Positions 57,749-64,000 of a DNA stretch of 64,000 nt are shown here, piece by piece. The position numbers were made by a program, and so were the translations under genes. This stretch comes from Thauera butanivorans NBRC 103042 (GTDB taxonomy: Bacteria; Pseudomonadota; Gammaproteobacteria; Burkholderiales; Rhodocyclaceae): positions 1 through 64,000 of the forward strand of contig NZ_BCUG01000023.1 of assembly GCF_001591165.1 (NCBI RefSeq). Reading direction: 5' to 3'. Position 1 is the stretch's first letter. Every line of letters starts with the position of its first letter. The notes under the pieces were generated by a model. It searched no databases and was not told the DNA's origin. It was given only the letters and a program-made list of their open reading frames with translations.

Positions 57749-59205
57749 TGCGCCGCGTGATAGTGCTGGGCGCGCTCTTGGCCGCACTCGTGCCTGGTCT
57801 CGTTTTTGCGCTCTTTCCGATCGCGCTCCTGCCTGGTGTGGCTCTCGTGTTTGAAAGTGGCACCTTGGCGGCTTCTTACGCTGCGGCCATTGCGCTCGTT
57901 GGCTCTGCGATCGCTTGGTTGCATTTCCAGCCATCACCGCCGCCGCCTTCTGCTTTGCCGTCCCGGAAAGTCTCCGTGCGTTTCGATCAAAGCGAGGTTG
58001 TGATCGTTCCGCCTGGTTCGTACAGTTCCGAATACTCGCCGGGCCAAATCCAGATATTGCCTAATTACGCGGTGCCGGCCAGTCCATCGGCTGTTACGTC
58101 GTGGGCGAATAACACGCAATATCAAGGCTCGGAAAGTCAGTTGCGCAACGTCTTTAGATGCACCGTCGGACAAGGTTGTACGGAGAACGTCGGAACACGT
58201 TTGCGGAATGAGCGCGACTGGGTTCATGAGTCGGCCGGCCGCTATCTCATGTTCACGTTCAATAGCACCGTCGTCAAAATCGATCCGCACAATGTTGCAA
58301 GTATCGATGGCGCCTCGCTGCCGGAGTTCGGCGGCTGCCCGCCTGGTTACGGTTATTTCAATGGCGGCTCGCAATCGTGCGAGGAACCAAATCCCGATGA
58401 TGGGCGAATCGCGCAGCAATCCGACGGCGTGTGTGCCTATATCTACGACGCCGATGGAAAGCGCCTTGCCATCGATCCAGCCAATTACCTGGAGCATGGA
58501 GCGGGAATCGGTCAGCACACCTATCTGACGGACCCGGATTGCTATGGCCGGCCTCAGACTGTCACAAAGCTGGAAATGGGGCAGGGCGATCACACCGCCA
58601 CCGTCGAGGTTCTGCCCTCTGGTTTCGTTGCCGTCACGGAAAACAAAACCGATTCCGATAATCGCGTCATCACGACCGGCTATTCCATCAGGCCGGACGG
58701 TGCCGATATGAAACTCGACGGCGGAACGTACAACAACGTACTCGATCCCGGAACCGGCCCCGGCGACGGCGGAGCCGGCGACGGGGACGGGACCGGGAAT
58801 GGCTCTGGTGGAAACTCGGGCGGAACATGCGGCGGAACAGGTCAGCCAGCATGCAAAATCGATGATTCCGGTTTCGCTGGTGCCGATGCCGGCACCGGAC
58901 TGGATGATGCGCTCTCCGCCATTGATGCCCGCTCGGATGCGTTGGGGGACTTCGCCGATTCGGATATCGGCGTCGGCTGGGACTGGTTGCCGTCACTGAT
59001 GCCTGGTGTGCAGCTTGAATGCACCGCGCTGGTATTCGAACCGGCGATCACACACGGCCCGGCGGCGGGTCTGGGCGGTTCATACGAGCTCGACATCTGC
59101 GACAAGCTCGGCACCGTGCGCGAAATCATCGGCTGGCTGTTCGGCCTCTTCACCGTCTTCTACGTCTGGCGCAAGTTCGCCAATTCCAACGGGGGCATGT
59201 CATGA
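57748..59205 (+). CDS. Adsorption protein (pIII-like, TspB-type)
   Basis: A 485-residue virion-tip protein predicted to bind the host receptor. Two hydrophobic segments lie at the N-terminus, then a large Cys-containing beta-rich region (e.g. FRCTVGQGC, FGGCPPGYGYF). A Gly/Asp/Asn-rich linker (about 345-375) and the CGGTGQPACKIDDSG motif, shared with TspB-like inovirus proteins, follow. A C-terminal membrane anchor (IIGWLFGLFTVFYVW) ends it. This gene looks more AT-rich than its neighbours, as fast-changing adsorption genes often are. The next gene overlaps its stop. Confidence 0.8.
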   Translation: MRRVIVLGALLAALVPGLVFALFPIALLPGVALVFESGTLAASYAAAIALVGSAIAWLHFQPSPPPPSALPSRKVSVRFDQSEVVIVPPGSYSSEYSPGQIQILPNYAVPASPSAVTSWANNTQYQGSESQLRNVFRCTVGQGCTENVGTRLRNERDWVHESAGRYLMFTFNSTVVKIDPHNVASIDGASLPEFGGCPPGYGYFNGGSQSCEEPNPDDGRIAQQSDGVCAYIYDADGKRLAIDPANYLEHGAGIGQHTYLTDPDCYGRPQTVTKLEMGQGDHTATVEVLPSGFVAVTENKTDSDNRVITTGYSIRPDGADMKLDGGTYNNVLDPGTGPGDGGAGDGDGTGNGSGGNSGGTCGGTGQPACKIDDSGFAGADAGTGLDDALSAIDARSDALGDFADSDIGVGWDWLPSLMPGVQLECTALVFEPAITHGPAAGLGGSYELDICDKLGTVREIIGWLFGLFTVFYVWRKFANSNGGMS

Positions 59206-59525
59206 CCTACCTGGCGCAGTTCCTCATTTCCATCTTCGGCGGTCTCTTTACCTGGCTCGCTCAATACTTCACCCGCAAGACCGCGATGGCCTTGACGCTG
59301 GTCGCGACCGGCCTGGCGATGACCACGACCTTCTATCTGTCGATCAAGCTGCTGGTGACTGGCGTCGTCGGCGCGATCTCGAACCAATACCTGCTCATGG
59401 GCTTCTGGGCCTTGTGGCCTGATAACGCCGATGTCTGCATCGCCGCCTGCCTGTCGGCCGACGTGGGCGCGTTCGTGTATCGCTACAAGATGAAGATGAT
59501 GCAGATGATCACGGCTTCGTCATGA
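59202..59525 (+). CDS. pVI-like minor coat protein (DUF2523 type)
   Basis: A 107-residue hydrophobic protein with about three membrane segments (FLISIFGGLFTWLAQYF, MALTLVATGLAMTTTFYL and a later one). It lies between the adsorption protein and Zot genes, exactly where pVI is found, and overlaps both (ATGA at the left; the Zot ATG at its end). Confidence 0.78.
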   Translation: MTYLAQFLISIFGGLFTWLAQYFTRKTAMALTLVATGLAMTTTFYLSIKLLVTGVVGAISNQYLLMGFWALWPDNADVCIAACLSADVGAFVYRYKMKMMQMITASS

Positions 59526-60511
59526 CCGAGGCGGTTTTGCTGTCCGGCAAGCGAGGCGCCGGCAAATCCATCACCGCCTGCCGGCTCATGGCGGACTATG
59601 TGCGCCAGGGCCGGCCGGTTGCCACGAACATGGACATCCGCCTCGACAAGATGGCGCGGCCCTGGTCGCGTCTCGTGTGCTGGCGCCTGCCGGATCACCC
59701 GACGGCGGCGGACTTCGAGCTGTTGCCGCCGGGCAATCCGAATCCTGTCGATGAAGGCCGTAACGGCCTGATCGTGCTCGATGAGGTCGGTACCTTCCTG
59801 AACTCGCGCGACTGGCAGGCCAAGGATCGCAAGTTGCTGATTTCCTGGCTGCTGCACTCGCGCAAGTTCGGCTGGGATTTGATCCTGATCGCCCAGCATC
59901 CGCGCCTGGTCGATGCCCAGATTCGGGATGCGCTGTGCGACGTGCATGCCAGCGCCAAGCGTGCGGACAAGCTCACGGTGCCGGTGGTCGGCGCGGTGGC
60001 GAAGTTCATCACCGGCAAGCCGCTCAAGCTGCCGCGCGCCCACGTCGTCACCTTCCGCTACGGCTTCCTGCCGCAAGCGCCGGTCATGCACGTGCTGTGG
60101 TTCTCCGGCACGGAATACGGCGCCATGTACGACTCGCTGCAGAAGATCAGCGCCGAAGGGCAGCAAGGCGTCTCCAGCTACCTGCCCGCCTGGCACCTGA
60201 AGGGAAGGCATATGAAAAAAATCGAGATGTACCGGGGCGTGGCGCTGTCGGCCTTCGTCCTCGGGGCGATGGTCGGCGTGCTCGGCGGCTTCATGGCGTC
60301 CTGGCTGTCGGACGGCGATCCGGCGCCCGCCGCTGCCGTCCAGTCGGAAAGGATCGAGGCCTCGGTGCACGTCAATGGGGTGATTTCGTCGGCCAGCGGG
60401 ATGGCCGTATCGTTGTCGGATGGCCGTATCGCGCCGGTCGAAGCCTCGCGTTTCGATCCGTCTGGCGTGCTCTATCAAGTGGGGGGCGTATGGTTTCGCG
60501 AAAGAAAATGA
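59522..60511 (+). CDS. Zot/pI assembly ATPase
   Basis: A 329-residue inner-membrane ATPase that drives virion extrusion. Walker A is SGKRGAGKS at the N-terminus and Walker B is GLIVLDEVG; the LLHSRKFGWDLILIAQHPRLVD region is typical of Zot. One transmembrane helix (VALSAFVLGAMVGVLGGFMA) near residue 245 leaves a short periplasmic C-terminus. It overlaps the secretin gene by 22 bp. Confidence 0.92.
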   Translation: MTEAVLLSGKRGAGKSITACRLMADYVRQGRPVATNMDIRLDKMARPWSRLVCWRLPDHPTAADFELLPPGNPNPVDEGRNGLIVLDEVGTFLNSRDWQAKDRKLLISWLLHSRKFGWDLILIAQHPRLVDAQIRDALCDVHASAKRADKLTVPVVGAVAKFITGKPLKLPRAHVVTFRYGFLPQAPVMHVLWFSGTEYGAMYDSLQKISAEGQQGVSSYLPAWHLKGRHMKKIEMYRGVALSAFVLGAMVGVLGGFMASWLSDGDPAPAAAVQSERIEASVHVNGVISSASGMAVSLSDGRIAPVEASRFDPSGVLYQVGGVWFRERK

Positions 60512-61722
60512 TCGCCGGCATGGCCTGCCTGGCCTTCGCGCACTCGGCGTTCGCCGTGTCCTTCCAGTTCCGCGACCTGCCCTTGCCGCAGTTCGTGCAT
60601 GCCGTGTTCGGCCAGGTGCTCAAGCGCGATTACGTCATGGCGCCATCGGTGTCACAGTCCTCGCAACTGGTGACGCTCGCGGTATCCGACATCGACGACG
60701 CCAAGGCGGTGGCGCTGCTGTCGTCTGTCTTCGAGGCGCACGGCGTGGCGTTGATCGAGCGGCAAGGCGTGATTTTCCTGGAACAGCGAGGCGCAGCGCC
60801 GGCCGCTGGCGGCGCCGTGGCCGACGTGGCGCCGGTCATTACCTCTGCCGCGGAGGTGTCGCCGCTGCCTGTGCTGGCCTTCGATACCGCTGCCGCGGTC
60901 GAGGTCTGGCGACCGCGTTACCGCTCGGCCGACTTCCTCGCGGTCGTGGCTCGCTTCGCCGGCGCTTCGGTGCTGCAGGCCGATGGCCTGATGCTCGATT
61001 CCGTCGTGTATTCGGTGCCAGAGGCGTTGCGCGACCGCGTCGCCGATGCGCTCCGGGCGGCCGACGTTGCGCCGATGGCGGTCCGCCTGCGGGCGGCCAT
61101 GATCGAGGTCACGACCTCCGATGACCGCTCGATGTCGCTGACGGGCGTGCTCAATCTGCTGTCAGGCAAGCTTGGCGTGAGCTTTGGCGCGACCTCGGTC
61201 TCCGGTGGCGCCTCGATCTCGTTCAGGAACGTGAGCATTGATGCCATCCTTGCGGCGGTCGAAGGCGACTCCCGCTTCCGCTACGTCGCCGAACCTTCCT
61301 TGCGCGTGCTCGATGGCCAGATCGCGCGCCTGATGGTCGGCTCGGAAGTGCCGGTGCGTGGATCCACCGTCGTCGATCGCTCGGGCAATCCGGTGCAGGC
61401 GGTGGAATACCGCTCTGCCGGCGTACAGCTCACGGTCGAGCCGCGCATTTTCGAGGAACTGATCGTGGCCAAGGTCTCGCAGGAAATCAGTTCTTTTGCC
61501 GTCACCACCACCAGCGGCATCGACTCGCCGACGATGATGAAGCGCTCGGCCTCGACCGTGATCGATCTGCGTCCCGGTGAAGTCGTGGCGCTGGCCGGTC
61601 TCGACGAAACGCGCGAAACCTCGACCCGCTCGGGCCTGTCCTGGCTCCCGTTCGACTTCTCGCGCTCGGGCTCGAATGCCCGATCTCAAATTCTGCTGTT
61701 CCTGCAGGCGGAAGCAAGCTGA
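60490..61722 (+). CDS. pIV-type outer-membrane secretin
   Basis: A 410-residue secretin forming the exit channel of the virion. A signal peptide (MIAGMACLAFAHSAFA) precedes an N0-like domain (FQFRDLPLPQFVHAVFGQVL), a spacer and the secretin core from about 210 (VSFGATSVSGGASISF, VGSEVPVRGSTV). The C-terminal signature VIDLRPGEVVALAGLDETRE completes it. It begins inside the Zot gene; ATG 60508 is an alternative. The phage carries its own secretin instead of borrowing a host one. Confidence 0.92.
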   Translation: MVSRKKMIAGMACLAFAHSAFAVSFQFRDLPLPQFVHAVFGQVLKRDYVMAPSVSQSSQLVTLAVSDIDDAKAVALLSSVFEAHGVALIERQGVIFLEQRGAAPAAGGAVADVAPVITSAAEVSPLPVLAFDTAAAVEVWRPRYRSADFLAVVARFAGASVLQADGLMLDSVVYSVPEALRDRVADALRAADVAPMAVRLRAAMIEVTTSDDRSMSLTGVLNLLSGKLGVSFGATSVSGGASISFRNVSIDAILAAVEGDSRFRYVAEPSLRVLDGQIARLMVGSEVPVRGSTVVDRSGNPVQAVEYRSAGVQLTVEPRIFEELIVAKVSQEISSFAVTTTSGIDSPTMMKRSASTVIDLRPGEVVALAGLDETRETSTRSGLSWLPFDFSRSGSNARSQILLFLQAEAS

Positions 61723-61732
61723 TGGAGAAAGC

Positions 61733-61757
61733 AAAAGGCCCGGAACCGGGCCTTTTT
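61733..61757 (+). terminator. Terminator after the secretin gene
   Basis: AAAAGGCCCGG and CCGGGCCTTTTT pair around AA, ending in five T residues. The T-run merges into the first TTGGTGACA half-site (61756-61764). Confidence 0.88.
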
Positions 61758-61819
61758 GGTGACAGGTGGTGACGTTGGAACGCTGGCGCCGGCTCGGCCG
61801 ACGTGGGCGCTGTCACCAA
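61756..61819. repeat. Stretched copy of the TTGGTGACA/TGTCACCAA element
   Basis: Half-sites at 61756-61764 and 61811-61819 face each other as in the 43-bp copies but are 55 bp apart instead of 34, a 21-bp difference (two helical turns). It spans the space between secretin terminator and the stop of the DUF1640 gene. Confidence 0.6.
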
Positions 61820-62098
61820 TTAGCTGATCAGCTTGACCAGCGCGGTGACTAATCCGGCTTGGGCGAGCAGCAGCCCGGCTATCCACTTGATGATGTCGGC
61901 TTTTGCGTCGGAGATTTTGGTTTCGATCTCTGCCCGGAGGATGTTGACGTCCTCTTTCGTGGCGAGGCTCCGCATCTCGACCAGATCGCCCAGGGCGTCG
62001 CGCAAGGCTTCCGCCTCCGCCTTGGCCTGCTTCTCGGGCAGGCCTGCGGCGGTGAGGCGCTCGACGTACTTCAGGGTATCGAAGGTGATGGCGGACAT
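61820..62098 (-). CDS. DUF1640-type coiled-coil membrane protein
   Basis: A 92-residue protein: N-terminal TFDTLKYVERLTAAGLPEKQAKAEA, a heptad-rich coil (EMRSLATKEDVNILRAEIETKISDAKADI) and a C-terminal transmembrane helix (WIAGLLLAQAGLVTALV). This matches small bacterial DUF1640/CCDC90-like proteins of unknown function. It is the last gene of the minus-strand module; its TAA stop directly precedes a TTGGTGACA half-site on that strand. Confidence 0.72.
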   Translation of the reverse strand: MSAITFDTLKYVERLTAAGLPEKQAKAEAEALRDALGDLVEMRSLATKEDVNILRAEIETKISDAKADIIKWIAGLLLAQAGLVTALVKLIS

Positions 62099-62108
62099 TC
62101 TGTTTTCC

Positions 62109-62639
62109 TCAAATTGGTGACAAATGCAGCTGCTCGATCGCGGGTTTTGTCACCAATGCGGAGTCTAGCCCATTGGTGACAGATTCCCTACCTGGTCGCG
62201 CTCCGCTGTCACCATCGACTGCGGCTGATGGTGACAGTTTCGCACCTGGTGCAGCGGCTGCCGTCACCAAGTCCAACGGCGCCAGGCGCTCCAGGTCACG
62301 GATCATCGATTCCAGTTGGTAATGCACCGCGTCGAGCGTGCGTTCGATCCGCGCCGTCTCTGCCTCAAGCGCATCATGGTTCTTCGCGTTCTCGACCTTC
62401 TTCAGGGCCTCGGCGACGCGGGCAGGGGCTGCGCCGATGTATTCGCGCACGCGCTCGCCGTCCTGGCTGGGGTGGATCAGGTACAGATACTTGCCGGCCC
62501 GCCAGTGCGGCGTTGCGTAGATGCGTCCCTCATCTGCGAGCCGCTGAATCTCGTGCCGGTTGTGGCTGGCCAACTGGATGCGGTCGAGCAGCAGTGACTG
62601 CATCCAGTGCGCCCGTTCGAGCAGTTTTGCCGCATCCAT
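62109..62639 (-). CDS. Unknown protein whose C-terminus is made of translated repeats
   Basis: A 176-residue soluble protein. The first ~120 residues are helical (LLERAHWMQSLLLDRIQLAS, then DEGRIYATPHWRAGKYLYLIHP and a long charged helix EALKKVENAKNHDALEAETARIE within shorter stretches). The last ~55 residues are encoded by three copies of the 43-bp TTGGTGACA element, read in different frames because 43 is not a multiple of three; this tail looks like low-complexity sequence added by the repeats. Not recognised. It lies 2 bp downstream of the KfrA-like gene and is probably cotranscribed with it. Confidence 0.55.
   Translation of the reverse strand: MDAAKLLERAHWMQSLLLDRIQLASHNRHEIQRLADEGRIYATPHWRAGKYLYLIHPSQDGERVREYIGAAPARVAEALKKVENAKNHDALEAETARIERTLDAVHYQLESMIRDLERLAPLDLVTAAAAPGAKLSPSAAVDGDSGARPGRESVTNGLDSALVTKPAIEQLHLSPI
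62114..62156. repeat. 43-bp convergent-half-site element, copy 1
   Basis: TTGGTGACA (62114-62122) and TGTCACCAA (62148-62156) enclose 25 nt. It covers the last codons of the unknown minus-strand gene. Confidence 0.8.
62173..62215. repeat. 43-bp convergent-half-site element, copy 2
   Basis: TTGGTGACA (62173-62181) and TGTCACCAT (62207-62215) enclose 25 nt. Inside the coding region of the unknown gene. Confidence 0.8.
62228..62270. repeat. 43-bp convergent-half-site element, copy 3
   Basis: ATGGTGACA (62228-62236) and CGTCACCAA (62262-62270) enclose 25 nt, each half-site with one change. Inside the coding region of the unknown gene. Confidence 0.75.
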
Positions 62640-62641
62640 GA

Positions 62642-63304
62642 TCAGCCCTCCGGATTGGTGACAGAAGGATCTGTCCTGGTGCTCGATTTGTCACCATTTC
62701 CCGTTTTCGCCTTCTTCGCCGTCGGCTTCTCGGGGTGTGTGGTGGGTTGCAGGCGCTCAATAACAGCCTCCAGGGCCTCTATGCGCCCTTTCAGGCGCTC
62801 GGACATGCCTCGGGATGCATCCGCCTCTTCGCGGGCCGTCTGCGCCGTTCTGGCGCGTTCTTCGGCTATTGCGTAGGCCTTCGCCCGTTCCTCGACGATG
62901 GCCGCATTCTCGACCTGCAGCCGCCTGACCGTTTCCCGCTCTTCGTCCAGATCGGCCGTCACCGCGTCAGCCAGCCGGATGGCTTCATCGCGTTCGGCCT
63001 CGATCTGGGCGCGCTCGGCCGCCCATGCATCGCGCTCTGCCTGGAACTGCTCGCCCGCGATCCGCATCGCGATCGCGAACAGGTCCGCCCCGGCCTGGAC
63101 GATCCGATCCTCGAATTCAGCCGGTACCGGCGCCAGTTCGTCGCCGTCGCTGGCTTCCGGCTCGACCCATTCCTTGAGTGCGGCCGTGATCGTCGTGTAT
63201 GACCCGGTGCCCAGGCGCTTCCGAACCTCGACGGCGGACGGCTTCTCTCCGCCCGCGTTGATTTCGTTCGCCACCCGCCACACGTCCTGTTTCGTGATCG
63301 CCAT
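62642..63304 (-). CDS. KfrA-like DNA-binding coiled-coil protein
   Basis: A 220-residue protein. The N-terminal winged-helix-type domain (ITKQDVWRVANEINAGGEKP, VRKRLGTGSYTTITAALKEW) is that of KfrA, a plasmid DNA-binding protein. From about residue 80 a long Ala/Glu/Arg coiled coil follows (AERAQIEAERDEAIRLADAV). The basic tail includes residues encoded by repeat copy 4. KfrA proteins repress their own promoter and support plasmid stability; a candidate operator lies just upstream (63315-63359). It suggests that this phage element has a plasmid-like maintenance function. Confidence 0.78.
   Translation of the reverse strand: MAITKQDVWRVANEINAGGEKPSAVEVRKRLGTGSYTTITAALKEWVEPEASDGDELAPVPAEFEDRIVQAGADLFAIAMRIAGEQFQAERDAWAAERAQIEAERDEAIRLADAVTADLDEERETVRRLQVENAAIVEERAKAYAIAEERARTAQTAREEADASRGMSERLKGRIEALEAVIERLQPTTHPEKPTAKKAKTGNGDKSSTRTDPSVTNPEG
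62655..62697. repeat. 43-bp convergent-half-site element, copy 4
   Basis: TTGGTGACA (62655-62663) and TGTCACCAT (62689-62697) enclose 25 nt whose reverse complement is closely similar to the core of copy 5. It encodes the tail of the KfrA-like protein. Confidence 0.8.
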
Positions 63305-63314
63305 GATTCACTCC

Positions 63315-63359
63315 GTAATGTAAAAATGTAATGTAATAACGTAATTACGTAATCGTAAT
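63315..63359 (-). promoter_or_regulatory. Candidate KfrA-type operator
   Basis: Six GTAAT units (63315, 63328, 63333, 63341, 63349, 63355) fill 45 bp, and ACGTAATTACGT (63339-63350) is a perfect 12-bp palindrome. The segment is strikingly AT-rich and ends 10 bp before the ATG of the KfrA-like gene, a natural autoregulatory site. Confidence 0.55.
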
Positions 63360-63505
63360 ACTCGGCCCGGTTTCAGCCAGGCCATTCACCGCCACCGCCT
63401 GAACTCCCGAAAGGTTTTGCCGTTGAAACCACCGGGGCCGTGGAGCTTGAGCCCGGCGTTGAACTTCCTGCCTGCCTTCACTCCGCGCCCTCCGGTTACC
63501 ACCGT

Positions 63506-63653
63506 CCGCCGCATCGCCGTCGCCCTTGGCGTCCTGGACCGACCCGACAAAGGGGTGTCAAGGTCGCGCTTGCGCGCCCGCGAAGCGGGTTGCCTTGACA
63601 CCCCGACTCGGGGCGGTACTGGTCGCCAAACAGGGGCGACGGCGATGCGGCGG
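63506..63653. repeat. 148-bp compound palindrome with two apical mini-hairpins
   Basis: Outer arms CCGCCGCATCGCCGTCGCCC (63506-63525) and its exact complement (63634-63653) pair over 20 bp. Next, 63526-63547 pairs with 63608-63629 at 18 of 22 positions after a 4-nt bulge. GGGGTGTCAAGG (63552-63563) pairs with CCTTGACACCCC (63593-63604). At the tip are two hairpins, CGCGC/GCGCG (63565-63576) and CCCGC-GAA-GCGGG (63577-63589); the second contains the very stable GCGAAGC mini-hairpin. Short frames on both strands here are by-products of the symmetry. No gene is supported in 63360-63825. Confidence 0.8.
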
Positions 63654-63690
63654 CAGGAAACCGTATGTCGGAGCGATGGCAGGCAGGCTC

Positions 63691-63732
63691 AGGCCGGACT
63701 TGTCCGGCCTCTGACTGAAGCCCCGCAGGGGC
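63691..63732. repeat. Two further hairpins
   Basis: AGGCCGGAC (63691-63699) pairs with GTCCGGCCT (63702-63710) around TT. GCCCC (63720-63724) pairs with GGGGC (63728-63732) around GCA. They lie between the large palindrome and the integrase promoter region. Confidence 0.6.
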
Positions 63733-63746
63733 GGGCGGCTTTTCCA

Positions 63747-63789
63747 TTGGTGACAGATCGAGCGCCAGGACAGCGCCATCTGTCACCAA
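63747..63789. repeat. 43-bp convergent-half-site element, copy 5, within a 17-bp inverted repeat
   Basis: TTCCATTGGTGACAGAT (63742-63758) and its perfect complement (63778-63794) flank 19 nt. The embedded half-sites TTGGTGACA (63747-63755) and TGTCACCAA (63781-63789) keep the 34-bp offset of the other copies. It ends about 30 bp before the integrase ATG and so may control it. Confidence 0.8.
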
Positions 63790-63825
63790 TGGAAGTCGTT
63801 GCCGTTCCGATGGCAACATATACGC

Positions 63826-64000
63826 ATGACATTCGACGAAGCCATAGCCGAATACCTGGCGGCCCGCCGACATCGGCAACAAGACTCCGAGCGCGACAGA
63901 TACACCCTCAAGCACCTGCAAACCCATTTCCAGGGCAAACGGCTTGCGGGGCTCAGGCGTATCCAGATCAGGGCTTACATCAATGCCCGCCTGGATGCCG
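63826..64000 (+). CDS. Tyrosine-recombinase integrase, N-terminal fragment (runs off the window)
   Basis: ATG 63826 opens a frame that continues past position 64000. The visible 58 residues (FDEAIAEYLAARRHRQQDSE, then YTLKHLQTHFQGKRLAGL, then IRAYINARLDA) have the look of the SAM-like N-terminal core-binding domain of phage and island integrases. The catalytic residues lie outside the window, so the class is inferred. With the tRNA-Arg gene at the other end it explains site-specific insertion. Confidence 0.72.
   Translation, partial: MTFDEAIAEYLAARRHRQQDSERDRYTLKHLQTHFQGKRLAGLRRIQIRAYINARLDA

Larger units (their letters stand above)
54584..64000. mobile_element. Integrated filamentous phage (Inovirus-type prophage), right end outside window
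   Basis: From the tRNA 3' half rightward, genes occur in filamentous-phage order: ssDNA-binding protein, replication initiator, small membrane proteins, major coat, adsorption protein, pVI-like, Zot/pI, secretin. A repressor-like gene borders the tRNA and an integrase begins at the right edge, so integration is by tyrosine recombinase at tRNA-Arg rather than at dif. A plasmid-like minus-strand module lies between secretin and integrase. The attR site should duplicate the tRNA 3' end beyond 64000. Confidence 0.88.

Noticed and set aside
61756-63789. CRISPR array or integron attC sites as explanation of the repeats
   Set aside because: Repeats are irregularly spaced, overlap coding sequence, lack spacer regularity and do not contain the GTTRRRY/RYYYAAC core of attC.
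63386-63927. Several overlapping minus-strand frames (ending at 63386, 63496 and 63558)
   Set aside because: They coincide with the large palindrome and the hairpins, whose symmetry creates open frames. Compositions are Arg/Pro/Gly-rich, and no ribosome-binding site was found.
54584-64000. Integration at a dif site by host XerCD
   Set aside because: The element abuts a tRNA 3' end and carries its own integrase start. No dif-like sequence was seen at its left edge.

Overview
The window is high-GC chromosomal DNA of a betaproteobacterium, most likely a member of the Rhodocyclales close to Thauera, Azoarcus or Aromatoleum. This placement is an inference from gene content and order; no database was searched. 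It holds about 54 kb of host chromosome followed by about 9.4 kb of an integrated filamentous-phage element.

Host part. Positions 1-3700 hold a PedF-type cytochrome c, a cytochrome b561 and a sigma54 activator, the first and last transcribed divergently from two good -24/-12 promoters. Then come leuA with a divergent Lrp/AsnC gene; the molybdate operon modABC, with a palindromic ModE-like operator and an unusual regulator that has a ModE-type HTH fused to a binding-protein-like domain; and a crotonase. An origin-proximal block follows (mnmG, rsmG, parA, parB, atpIBEFHAGDC). After it lie ubiJ, a Tim44-domain protein, ubiE and a DUF971 gene (minus strand), phoBR, a large uncharacterised protein, a HIT protein, a YafJ-type amidotransferase and gatCAB with a lipoprotein gene inserted. 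The elongasome block is mreBCD-mrdA-rodA-rlpA-dacC, followed by ybeD-lipB-lipA. The last host genes are cheR, a receiver-less cheB, a pentapeptide-repeat protein, an HD-GYP response regulator with its seven-domain hybrid kinase, the helicase gene rep and a cytochrome c5.

Prophage part. A tRNA-Arg(CCG) gene at 54584-54660 marks the left edge of an Inovirus-type prophage. On the plus strand it carries a putative ssDNA-binding protein, a II/X-family replication initiator, several tiny membrane proteins, a Pf1-like major coat protein followed by a strong terminator, a TspB/pIII-like adsorption protein, a pVI-like protein, Zot/pI and a pIV secretin. A repressor-like gene faces the tRNA; its last residues are antisense tRNA sequence. 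To the right of the secretin is a minus-strand module (DUF1640 coiled-coil protein, unknown protein, KfrA-like protein) and, at the window edge, the first 58 codons of a tyrosine-recombinase-type integrase. The right attachment site lies outside the window.

The most unusual material is non-coding structure in this last 2.5 kb. First, a 148-bp compound palindrome at 63506-63653 has a 20-bp perfect outer stem, an imperfect middle stem, a 12-bp perfect inner stem and two apical mini-hairpins; it could be the packaging or replication structure of the single-stranded phage genome. Second, a 43-bp element of convergent half-sites TTGGTGACA/TGTCACCAA occurs five times with exactly the same 34-bp offset, plus once with 21 bp more. 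Four of the five fixed-length copies lie inside, and are translated as part of, the 3' ends of two genes.
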